From: Crossaster papposus
Taxonomy: Eukaryota; Echinodermata; Asteroidea; Velatida; Solasteridae
NCBI GenBank assembly: GCA_037893245.1
Contig: JBAIAA010000885.1
Span: forward strand, 1-64,000
Length of the DNA: 64,000 bases
Direction: 5' to 3'
Part shown: in pieces, positions 57,701 through 64,000 of the stretch
Position numbering within the stretch: the first letter of the stretch is position 1
Layout of the letters: every line of letters starts with the position of its first letter
The notes under the pieces: generated by a model
What the model saw: only the letters and a program-made list of their open reading frames with translations
What the model was told of the DNA's origin: nothing
Database searches by the model: none
Made by a program: the position numbers and the translations under genes

Positions 57701-60700
57701 TTTTGCCGACTTCACGCATTTTGTGATGACAGGTCACATATTACTACTTACTTAGGCAAGATAATTTAGCACTCTAAACATCAATTCATGTACAATAAAA
57801 AATCCATCTATCTACAGGTTTCTGTAGGAAGAAAACAAAATACAAGTTAATCTTTAAAAATCCACTTTTACAATCTTTGTCTGTGCTCCATGGTCAGATA
57901 CACGTGCCTTTACGTGTCAACGTGTTGATCACGTTGTAGCTGCGTTCTTCGCAATGCAGTACCTCAACTGCGAGTAATGATGATTAGCCTTCCAAGTTAT
58001 TATTACATTTCAAATGAACCACAAGGGAAACTGAAAAGGAGTAGGTAATACTATTTTGAAAATAGAACAAGGAAATAGACAGGAGCGAGGCTTGAACCAG
58101 CGACGCTCTATCAACTGAGCTATCCAGCCCTGTGTTGCTGGTTCTCCAAATTAGTCTTTATCTTTATTTGGAAGTGCTAGTCAGAGGCTACAAACCCGTA
58201 ATTGCCATGTGGCCAGGGATCACATGGCATGCACATTTTTTTTCCTGGATTAAAAATGAATGACAGATAAACACGTCAAGAGAGAGGCCGGAAATAGAGA
58301 GGTTTCGCCTGCGAATGGATACAGTTAGCTTAACGGATACGTCATCAATTTTTGCAGACTTATGCGACACAGTTTCTCACTATCTGCTAACCGTGTACAA
58401 GTATCTCGCTCGCTACACGTACGCGAGTATAAAACGCGTACGGATAGCTAAACATACGCGTATGCGTACGCGTATCCTTTTGTATGCGAAACCTCTCTAT
58501 TAGAGAGGTTTCGTATACGAATGGATACGCGTACGCGTACGTTCAGCTATCCGTACGCGTTTTATACTTACGTGTAGCGAGTGAGATATCACACCCAAAG
58601 TCACAATACTAGCAACATTAGCACATTAGCAACATTAGCAATGCAAAATATATTTAAAAAATTTAATAAAAGAGCAAGTTACAAGTGCCTTATTCTAAAT
58701 GCCAAAGAATAAGTAGCAATTTAGATTGGTTGCATCACTACAACTTTAGGAGTGACTGGACTGAGGTTGCTTGATGCCCAAGCCATGATCTTGTACACAT
58801 GCTAAGATTGTTTTTATTAAACCAGTTCGTGCCAGTATAAATTTGACATTGACCCAGCCCAGGCGCAGGATTGTTTTCTACAAAACTCGATCAGAGACGG
58901 GTTCAGGCCAGCATCTGTGGGTAGCACACCCTGATATTTCCGGCCTCACATGCTGCAAGCCGGTTGCTGACAGATATTTCCAGCCTTGCTCGATATGTGT
59001 TTTTTCCCGTCATCCGTTCTGAATTCCAGGAAACCTTTGCGTGTATACACTTCCTCCGACGTGAACTGGGTAAAGATTATTTAGACTTTAGGCTTATTGA
59101 AGTACCTGAGAGAAGCGGTCGTTACTCCAGTGGTTCCCTTGCGATATACCTCATTACTCAGCGCCATCTGGGTCTGTCTTAGTGTCTGTCTAAGATCTTC
59201 TATCTGGCTGTTCATCTCTCTCATCTGGTTGCTTTGTTCTTCCAACTGTTGCCTCAACTCATTATTACGATCATGCTGGAAAATAGACAAATAACGCAGT
59301 CATCGTTATAAACATTGAGAAACGGATTAAATGCTATCAACTCCGTGCACAGTTTCAGCGTCAAGGCCATTTCATACTCAGGGTGAAAGCGAATGTGAAC
59401 TTGAATTAGTGACCTCAGAGCATTTTGCATTTTGCATTGCGAATTCGCAAAAGTTGAACACATTTGAACTGCAGTGAATTTCGCAGCGAAATTTGATTCG
59501 CATTTGTATTCGTGTGAAGTATAGACCGGTCTTTAGGATACACCATTGGTAATTGCTTGAATTATCACGAATGGGTAGATTTTTTTGGGGGGGGGTTGTA
59601 GTTTATAGTTAATATTGTTTAACTGTCCGAAGTTTTACAATCATGTATCCTGAGAAAAGCACGAAACACAGCGGTTTTTTTTAACCGGCGTCGAGCAGTT
59701 ATTTGTGTTTTGTGGACAGCGATCACAAAATTTTCTTTATAAATTTCTATTTTTTTTATAGATAATTACAGAATATCTAGAGCAATCATTTTGCTGGATG
59801 CCTAGAATCATTATTTACTTTCAAATAAGTAAGATATTTCTTAATAATTTGGTAGTAAATATTTTCAATATCTGCAAATGATGTATTCTACCTTTAACCA
59901 GTTCGCGGCAGGATTATTTTATCACCGAGCCGAGGGGCGGGATTATTTTTAACGAAACTTGATCCGAAGCGGGTTCAGGCCGAAAGTGCAGGGAAGCACA
60001 CCAACGCATTTCCGGCCTTGCTCGATGCTGACAGACATTTCCGGCCTTGCTCGTGGCGTATTTATGTGTCATCCATTTTGAATCTGGGGAAAATGTTTAT
60101 ATACGTCATCCGGTGCGAACTGGTTAAGAAGCTCTCTGGAAAGCATTGCTGTCATAGACCTACTGATCATCAGCAGTGGACACAAGTCATAACGCATGAA
60201 ATCAACAGACAATATTCAATTATACACAATGTTTCTGTTTCGCGTTCAGCCATTACAGATTGGGTGCTTTCCTATACGACACCTGTTCGTGCAGAGTGGC
60301 GCGATATTGCGCCTCTTTATGCTGCCACAAGTTTCTCTCTTGATCCAACTGACTTTTGGTCCTCTGAAGATCTGCTTGCAATGTCAGGATTTGAGGAGAT
60401 GGTTGCGACATCTTGCCAGTAATGACGGCTAGTGCTTCCTCCTGACCTGGGTAGCACAATAAGATGACAAATCTTGACATGTACAAACTGAACAGATGGC
60501 ATTTAACCCTCCTATATATAGTGCAGTTATCATAGAGCTGCATGTCAGACCTTTCAAGTTTCCTGGACTAAAGGGTTTTGAAAGGTGAGAAAGCTGTCTG
60601 ACAAAAGGAACCTATGAAAGATTTTGAAAGGTAAAACAACTCTCTGAACAAACTGGTGTGAGAAAAACAGTACCTTTCAAGTTTCTGGACTGAAGGGTTT

Positions 60701-62592
60701 TGAAAGGTGAGAAAACTGTCTGACAAAGGAACCTATGAAAGATTTTAAAAGGTAAAACAACTCTCTGAACAAACTGGTGTGAAAAAATACCTTTCAAAAG
60801 GTTTAGAAAGGTGTAGTAGTGCAGTAGCAACAAATTCTGGAGCGTTTTGAAAGGTTCATACTTGTTAGCCATTTTGCCCATTAAGCAGATTTTGAAAGGT
60901 TTTGAAAGGTAAAACCATAAGAGGGTTAAATACAGAAACAAATTTTATGGAGCTACTAAGTACACAAATTTGCTTAGCACAAAAACAAGTTACCAGCTGA
61001 AACTCCATCTGCTTTTCATGCTAAGCAAAAAAACCAGCTGAATATCAATCACAAACAATATATATAAAAATATAAAAATAATAATAAAAATAATAATAAT
61101 AAACCTCCAATAATAATATGCAAAAATGTCATATTACCGGAACGGGAAGGGCTATATAGCTTTAATATCTGCCAAACCAAGGCTTATAATCTGGACTTTC
61201 CAACCATGTACATGTATATAATTCTATTTTCATTTTTGCAACATAACATACCTTTTTCTAGAACAGGTCAAATTTGTATTAAAGGCAAATTAAAAAATGT
61301 TGATTAAAAAAATGTTGACTAAAAAAACACACAATATTACAAAGTACAAAAATAAAACTGTTATGTGACTTACGTGTACGTTCCTTCTTCTGTTCACTGA
61401 TAACTTCAGCCAACCTCCTATTGATAAAATGACACAATGGTTTATAATATTACACAAGGCTTCCCCTCATTACTTGCTAATTACTGGCTCGTTAAAAAAA
61501 TAGAGAGAGAAAACTCAAGCTCAATCTAATTGGGAGTCGGGTTGGCATAGCGGTTCTTTCCTCGCCTTCCACCGCTGTGACCCGGGTTCCAATCCTGCCT
61601 GGACCAATTATGTGGATTAGTTTTTCAGTCCCTGCCTGATTCCTTTTTTTCTTCTTACCGTTTTTCATTCTGTAGTTCTCTTCTCAGGACGGCATTGTCT
61701 TCCTTGACGGAGTAATAATCCATCATATCCTTCAGTTTGTCTGCTAATAATTCATTCCGTTTTTCCGCGGCCACACCTTCAAATTTAGACTGCTGATACA
61801 GCGCCTAAAATAAAATACAATACATTACCAAATCTCACATAGACTTGCGGAAAATAAGACATTTTCCCCAAATGACATATGTTGACAATTATATATTCCT
61901 CATCTAATCTGCATAAACCTTAATTTGTTGAGGCCAGAGCTGCATCCTACTCACGCGAACAATGCCAATGTTCGTAAATTATTTGTGTACATCAATGGAC
62001 AATTATTCGCATAGTTGGCAAACGTTGGCAACGTTTGCGTGGGTGGAATGCTACATATCCCAGTCAGGCATATTTAAGAAGGTTTAATTACATAGCTGTT
62101 TTAACCAGTTCGCGCCGGAGGACGTATATACACGCAAAGTTTTCCCTAGATTCAAAACGGATTCATAAACACGCCATGAGCAAGGCCTGCAAGCAAGGCC
62201 GGAAATGCACGAGTGTGCTTCCCGGTACTATCAGCCTGAACCCGCCTCGGATCGAGTTTCGTTTAAAATAATCCCGCGCCTCGGCTTGGAAATGTTAAAA
62301 TAATCTCGGCGCGAAACTGGTTAAATCACCACAATAATTTCTAACTCTAGGTGCAGCCTGCAAAGCTGTTTTGTTAATTAATTTTTTTAATGATCCCTAT
62401 AATTCGCATGCCATTCTTGGGCCTGTACCACCAAACCAATTTCAATAGTGTGTACGGAACAATTTCCAAAAATGCAGGAGTGCGCAGAAAAACCACTCGC
62501 CTCTAACTCAGCAATCCTGCTTTTTCTGTCTTTAAGTTCTTCTTTCAGGTTGCTAAACGATTCCTTCTCTTGTGCTAAGCGATTGAGATCCT
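48718..62592 (-). CDS. OFD1: OFD1 centriole and centriolar satellite protein (3' thirteen exons)
   Basis: Coiled-coil protein of the centriole distal end, needed for ciliogenesis. Thirteen minus-strand exons give one continuous 677-codon frame: 62592-62501, 61804-61659, 61417-61374, 60446-60283, 59275-59106, 57249-57027, 56591-56450, 56273-56054, 55216-54975, 53724-53576, 52905-52588, 50413-50337, 48766-48718. The N-terminal part (including the family's LisH domain) lies right of the window. Matches to vertebrate OFD1: MMDYYSVKEDN with MSDYSLLKEEK; QTQMALSNEVY with QTQTALENEVY; DTKARFQQLEIEAE with [26 protein letters not shown] with NPLEKYMKIIQQ; C-terminal DDW with DDSW. Domains: coiled coils about 1-200, Ser/Pro/His-rich linker 200-480, charged E/R helix 481-530, KYM motif near 582, acidic tail. 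One intron is GC-AG. Codes as intact. Confidence 0.93.
49176..49569 (-). mobile_element. MITE family A, copy 10
   Basis: TTAAAGGTAGGGTACACCAT at the left and TGGTTTATCCTACCTTTAA at the right, full length; in the last OFD1 intron. Confidence 0.88.
49800..50199 (+). mobile_element. GTGACCTG family H, copy 1
   Basis: GTGACCTGTCCGACGAAACC at the left and TTCGTTGGAGCAGGTCAC at the right. Interior TTAATCTACAATCTCCC, GAAATAATACGCTTTTCTGA shared with copy 2. Confidence 0.82.
50337..50413 (-). CDS. OFD1: OFD1 penultimate exon
   Basis: Acceptor ttgtttccag, donor AACAG|gtcagt. ASAVSTQSNAAFNMEYEMEI then SQEPN; 77 nt, in phase 0, out phase 2. Weak sequence conservation; supported by both junctions fitting. 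Confidence 0.72.
50731..51237 (+). mobile_element. Inverted-repeat element ending CTTAGGCCGTGTCC
   Basis: CTTAGGCCGTGTCCGAAACG at the left and GTTTTGGACACGGCCTAAG at the right; subterminal AGCTACAGCTAC and GTAGCTGTAGCT blocks in opposite orientation. 507 bp. Confidence 0.85.
51310..51713 (+). mobile_element. GTGACCTG family H, copy 2
   Basis: GTGACCTGTTCCAACGAAAC at the left, GTTTTGTTGGAGCAGGTCAC at the right; same interior as copy 1. A 3' fragment also lies at 54303-54358. Confidence 0.85.
51940..52210 (+). mobile_element. TTAA-flanked MITE, family C, copy 1
   Basis: TTAACCAGTTCGCGCCGGAT at the left and CCCGGCGCGAACTGGTTAA at the right. Internal GCAAGGCCRGAAATGTCTGT repeats about 2.5 times. 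Confidence 0.92.
52262..52558 (+). repeat. 17-bp minisatellite, about 17 copies
   Basis: AACACTGCTCTCTCCTC repeated with almost no variation, ending 30 bp from the OFD1 exon donor at 52587. Confidence 0.97.
52588..52905 (-). CDS. OFD1: OFD1 exon with [12 protein letters not shown]
   Basis: Acceptor ttttttccag. [20 protein letters not shown] matches vertebrate NPLEKYMKIIQQEQDQE. Contains a direct peptide repeat (QDRKVSLRS/QDRKVRQT). Donor AGA|gtagta is weak but gives phase 0 into 50413; without it the frame stops 10 codons on. Confidence 0.87.
53319..53562 (+). mobile_element. MITE family D, complete copy next to an OFD1 exon
   Basis: GGGGCCAATTTCATAGAGCT and AGCTCTATGAAATTGGCCCC ends; 14 bp from the donor of exon 53576-53724. 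Confidence 0.92.
53576..53724 (-). CDS. OFD1: OFD1 exon, charged E/R-rich helix
   Basis: Acceptor cgttacag, donor CAG|gtgatg. EREEREWEEKRKKRDEERLL..., matching the RQREERRQ-type stretch of vertebrate OFD1. In phase 1, out phase 0. A family D MITE lies 14 bp from its donor. Confidence 0.92.
53978..54043 (-). mobile_element. MITE family A, terminal fragment
   Basis: TATTTCTTAATAATTTGGTA ... TTGTATCCTACCTTTAA; only one end present. Confidence 0.75.
54975..55216 (-). CDS. OFD1: OFD1 exon with (A/S)-P-H tandem repeats
   Basis: Acceptor cttgatag, donor G|gtgagt. About nine 12-bp units encode tetrapeptides of the type A-S-P-H, with D-T/M-P-Q variants, followed by EEFLSPLASVSDGESFDDKM. In phase 2, out phase 1. 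Unit length keeps frame. Confidence 0.88.
55314..55562 (+). mobile_element. MITE family C, copy 2
   Basis: TTACCCAGTTCGCGTCGGAT at the left and CGACACGAACTGGTTAA at the right. Older and more diverged (GATCAAAAATATCAGGGTGT inside). Confidence 0.85.
55563..56007. repeat. Tandem duplication, about 220-240 bp, two copies
   Basis: Unit 1 about 55563-55785, unit 2 about 55804-56007: shared CCAATCTGATTTTTAAC, AGAGACACGAG, AACCCTACAAATTCTCCATT, TTTCTGGTT. A family C end (CGGCATGAACTAGTTAA) separates them, so the duplication carried a MITE end. Confidence 0.88.
56054..56273 (-). CDS. OFD1: OFD1 exon, linker
   Basis: Acceptor gcatttcag, donor AA|gtaagc. VCTDKGLVQSQDMMLPPLMD and VPLPPRGGQDSPGTKGSS. 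In phase 1, out phase 2. Low-complexity linker, likely disordered. Confidence 0.85.
56450..56591 (-). CDS. OFD1: OFD1 exon, Ser/Pro-rich linker
   Basis: Acceptor gttctcaaag, donor G|gtaagc. SLEQNYPNFHERVTSVHTLP to CDVLSW; low conservation; placed by phases 0 in and 1 out. Confidence 0.82.
56666..56905 (+). mobile_element. MITE family C, copy 3
   Basis: TTAACCAGTTCGCGCCGGAG at the left and CCCAGCGAACTGGTTAA at the right; its right TTAA is shared with the next fragment. Confidence 0.9.
56902..57026 (+). mobile_element. MITE family C, 3'-truncated fragment touching an OFD1 exon
   Basis: TTAACCAGTTCGCGTCGAGG, then GGATTTAAAACGAATGACGG and AAAATAATCGTACCTC. The last stretch corresponds to AAAATAATCTCGCACCTCGG in complete copies and reaches the OFD1 donor at 57026. 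Confidence 0.78.
57027..57249 (-). CDS. OFD1: OFD1 exon with DTKARFQQLEIEAE
   Basis: Acceptor atgtccag, donor GAG|gtacga. PDSDNSDFLAFLEDTKARFQ aligns with vertebrate [20 protein letters not shown]. In phase 2, out phase 0. The sequence just past the donor is a family C MITE fragment. Confidence 0.95.
57319..57737 (+). mobile_element. GTGACC-type element, family I
   Basis: GTGACCCGTCATCACAAAAT at the left and ATTTTGTGATGACAGGTCAC at the right. Same GTGACCYG terminus as families H and J but a different TIR body. Confidence 0.85.
58085..58140 (-). mobile_element. tRNA-like fragment lacking the anticodon arm
   Basis: Minus strand: GGCTGGATAGCTCAGTTGAT-AGAGCGTCGCTGGTTCAAGC. Clear A and B boxes, but the anticodon stem-loop is deleted, so a pseudogene or SINE head. 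Confidence 0.65.
58402..58588. repeat. Long palindrome with TACGCGTACGCGTA
   Basis: Arms of about 90 bp around a centre near 58500 (GAAACCTCTCTA/TAGAGAGGTTTC). Inner GCGTACGCGTATCC and GGATACGCGTACGC, outer GTGTAGCGAG and CTCGCTACAC pair. Confidence 0.88.
58819..59072 (-). mobile_element. MITE family C, copy 4
   Basis: AAACCAGTTCGTGCCAGTAT at the left and CCGACGTGAACTGGGTAAA at the right, minus orientation (GGGTTCAGGCCAGCATCTGT). Ends 34 bp from the OFD1 exon 59106-59275. Confidence 0.85.
59106..59275 (-). CDS. OFD1: OFD1 exon with LRQTQMALSNEVY
   Basis: Acceptor attttccag, donor gtactt. Heptad-rich HDRNNELRQQLEEQSNQMRE then the family-diagnostic QTQMALSNEVY. In phase 0, out phase 2. Confidence 0.95.
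59532..59897 (-). mobile_element. MITE family A, copy 12
   Basis: TAGGATACACCATTGGTAAT at the left and GATGTATTCTACCTTTAA at the right. Its right TTAA at 59894-59897 is also the left TTAA of a family C element. Confidence 0.87.
59894..60127 (-). mobile_element. MITE family C, copy 5, abutting family A
   Basis: TTAACCAGTTCGCGGCAGGA at the left and CCGGTGCGAACTGGTTAA at the right, sharing a TTAA with the family A element. Confidence 0.9.
60283..60446 (-). CDS. OFD1: OFD1 exon with SQPSPQILTLQADL
   Basis: Acceptor ctacccag, donor gtgtcg. QEEALAVITGKMSQPSPQIL and QLDQERNLWQHKEAQYRATL; parallels vertebrate QPAPELAVFQKELRK. In phase 1, out phase 0. Confidence 0.92.
60550..60925 (+). repeat. TTTTGAAAGGT repeat block
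   Basis: CAAGTTTCTGGACTAAAGGG..., GAAAACTGTCTGACAAAGGA and TTTTGAAAGGT occur in an about 117-bp unit duplicated in tandem (60556-60665, 60672-60790), with further TTTTGAAAGGT copies to 60910. Confidence 0.85.
61374..61417 (-). CDS. OFD1: OFD1 short exon, 44 nt
   Basis: Acceptor caatag, donor gtaagt. (R)RLAEVISEQKKERT; in phase 2, out phase 1. Found by phase and coiled-coil continuity. Confidence 0.85.
61533..61640 (+). mobile_element. tRNA-derived SINE, 3' truncated
   Basis: GTTGGCATAGCGGTTCTTTC (A-box region), CGGGTTCCAATCCTGCC (B box), then TTTTTCAGTCCCTGCCTGAT. It ends within 20 bp of the OFD1 exon donor at 61658. Confidence 0.75.
61659..61804 (-). CDS. OFD1: OFD1 exon with MMDYY motif
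   Basis: Acceptor attttag, donor CG|gtaaga. ALYQQSKFEGVAAEKRNELL then KDMMDYYSVKEDNAVLRREL; in phase 0, out phase 2. Coiled coil. Confidence 0.92.
62101..62324 (+). mobile_element. MITE family C, copy 6
   Basis: TTAACCAGTTCGCGCCGGAG at the left and CGGCGCGAAACTGGTTAA at the right. Confidence 0.92.
62501..62592 (-). CDS. OFD1: OFD1 exon (coiled coil, first in window)
   Basis: DLNRLAQEKESFSNLKEELK then DRKSRIAELE. Tandem AGs at the acceptor (exon start 62592 or 62590) leave the upstream phase open. The donor is GC (GAG|gcgagt), the only one giving an open frame into the next exon. Confidence 0.85.
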
Positions 62593-62673
62593 CTACGAAA
62601 TTGGAGGAATAAAATAAAATTAAATAAAATTATATTTCATTATTATTATTATTAATAATTCTTTGCAAATGTC

Positions 62674-63298
62674 TTAAAGATGGACTACAACGGAATAATG
62701 ATAAAGGCTGTGTTGCTGTTTTTGTTCGAGAAATGTATAATGATTACTAATATATCATTAGTATTCAATAAAACTTGTTCCTTCATGCAAAATAAAAAAC
62801 CAAAATTGATCGGCGTTCTACGACCCAGAAAAACTCAGTTTCAGCAAAAGCCCTTAACTCATAAATAATTCATACTTTGTGTATGACGTACTACCCATGA
62901 CGATTTACTCGGGTCGATCGTGTGCGTGCATTTTTACCGTACAATCAAACGACATCCAAACGAAAACGCATACATAATACACACGGAATAACATGGCGTC
63001 TTTTGTTTACTCTCGGTTGCTCATGGGTAGTACGTCATCACTTTTCGCTGCCGGTTTACAAGTCCGCTGGTACTATATCGTGGATTTCATTGTGGTTTTC
63101 AGTGGATCTTTGCCGGGAACCAGTACAGGGCGGGAAATTTCAAAATCGAAGAATCAAGGTCTAATTTTTTCGGTCAAATTGCAACAAAATTATTTAGAGA
63201 AAAACATGACCGTAACAATAAAGTGTTACCTGAACACAACATAAACAAGGTCCGATAATAAATTTAATGTGTGAGTTTTCGTTGTAGTTCATCTTTAA
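62674..63298 (-). mobile_element. MITE family G, copy 2
   Basis: TTAAAGATGGACTACAACGG at the left and GTTGTAGTTCATCTTTAA at the right; opposite orientation to 28853-29578. It lacks the palindromic TGACGTCA array and instead carries GACGATTTACTCGGGTCGAT-type sequence there. Confidence 0.88.
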
Positions 63299-63432
63299 TT
63301 AGTTGGAACCAGGGAAAACAAATTAATTCCGATCGACCGACCCTCTTATTTAATTTTACCTGTCTGAGGAAAACACAACAATTTTGTTTGCCTATTGACA
63401 TTCCAAGGTGACAACTGTCTTGACAGGACCAC

Positions 63433-64000
63433 TTAACCAGTTCGCGCCGGATGACGTATATACAAACAAAATTTCCCCAGATTCAAAACGGATGACGCAT
63501 AAAACATGTCACGAGCAAGGCCGGAAAAGTCTGTCAGCAGCGAGCAAGGCTGGAAATGTCTGTCAGCAGCGAGCAAGGCTGGAAATGTCTGTCAGCAGCG
63601 AGCAAGGCTGGAAATGTCTGTCAGCAGCGAGCAAGTCTGGAAATGTCTGTCAGCAGCGAGCAAGTCTGGAAATGTCTGTCAGCAGCGAGCAAGTCTGGAA
63701 ATGTCTGTCAGCAGCGAGCAAGGCTGGAAATGTCTGTCAGCAGCGAGCAAGGCTGGAAATGTCTGTCAGCAGCGAGCAAGGCTGGAAATGTCTGTCAGCA
63801 GCGAGCAAGGCTGGAAATGTCTGTCAGCAGCGAGCAAGGCTGGAAATGTCTGTCAGCAGCGAGCAAGGCTGGAAATGTCTGTCAGCAGCGAGCAAGGCTG
63901 GAAATGCGTGGGTGTGCTTCCTGACACCATTGGCCTGAACCCGCCTCGGATCGAGTTTCGTTATAATCTCGCGCCTCGGCTCGTTGAGGTTAAAATAATC
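63433..64000 (+). mobile_element. MITE family C, copy 7 with expanded inner repeat (runs off window)
   Basis: TTAACCAGTTCGCGCCGGAT at the left; the right TIR lies past 64000. The internal 29-bp unit, present two or three times in other copies, is expanded about 14-fold. Confidence 0.92.
63510..63906 (+). repeat. 29-bp minisatellite born inside a MITE
   Basis: About 14 units beginning GCGAGCAAGGCTGGAAATGT, with three adjacent units carrying AGTCTGG in place of GGCTGG. Long open frames here (period 29 aa from 87 bp) are artefacts. Confidence 0.96.

Noticed and set aside
63408-63938. 176-codon and 122-codon open frames
   Set aside because: Produced by the 29-bp array inside a family C MITE; all frames of the unit lack stops.
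1-64000. An autonomous transposase or reverse transcriptase supporting the MITEs and SINEs
   Set aside because: No open frame in the window shows DDE/DDD, RT or endonuclease motifs; drivers must lie elsewhere.

Overview
This is a window of animal nuclear DNA. Genes are split into small exons with GT-AG introns (one GC-AG), exons are rare, and most of the sequence is AT-rich intron and intergenic DNA crowded with short inverted-repeat transposons, tRNA-derived SINEs and minisatellites. Gene content (an M6/PLP membrane protein, the centriolar/ciliary protein OFD1, a classical short-chain dehydrogenase) and the SINE and MITE style suggest a marine invertebrate deuterostome, most likely an echinoderm such as a sea star. 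The species call is inference; the gene calls are not.

Layout. (1) 1-8447, + strand: two tandem copies of a classical short-chain dehydrogenase/reductase (SDR). The first shows only its last two exons (110-1054), because its 5' part lies left of the window. The second has five exons (4448-8447) encoding about 250 aa. (2) 10138-41838, + strand: a complete neuronal membrane glycoprotein M6/PLP-family gene with two alternative first exons (10138-10144 and 18862-19009), six shared internal or terminal exons, and a candidate alternative last exon at 43169-43282. All splice phases close. The short form is 279 aa and the long form 326 aa. (3) 48718-62592, - strand: the 3' thirteen exons of OFD1 (677 aa visible), ending in the family-typical acidic ...DDW tail. 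Its 5' part lies right of the window. M6 and OFD1 are convergent.

Repeats fill the introns. At least three families of TTAA-flanked MITEs are present: family A with about 12 copies, family C restricted to the OFD1 side, and family G with two copies. One family A element sits inside another and shows the TTAA target duplication directly. Other inverted-repeat elements include a 'GGGGCCAATTTCAT' family D, elements ending in GTGACC, a 2.5-kb foldback in M6 intron 2 carrying a 1.25-kb transposon, and an 822-bp element at 36860-37681 with a 6-bp target duplication and an internal minisatellite. Minisatellites of 39, 29, 20, 17, 16 and 11 bp are present. I found no transposase, reverse transcriptase, CRISPR array, rRNA or convincing functional tRNA gene.

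The three genes have unrelated jobs (NAD(P)-dependent redox; a tetraspan membrane protein of neural or epithelial cells; centriole distal end and cilium), and nothing suggests a functional cluster. The least expected structure is the transposon layer: nested TTAA elements, MITE-born minisatellites, a palindromic array of CRE-like sites, and MITE sequence running into an OFD1 splice donor.
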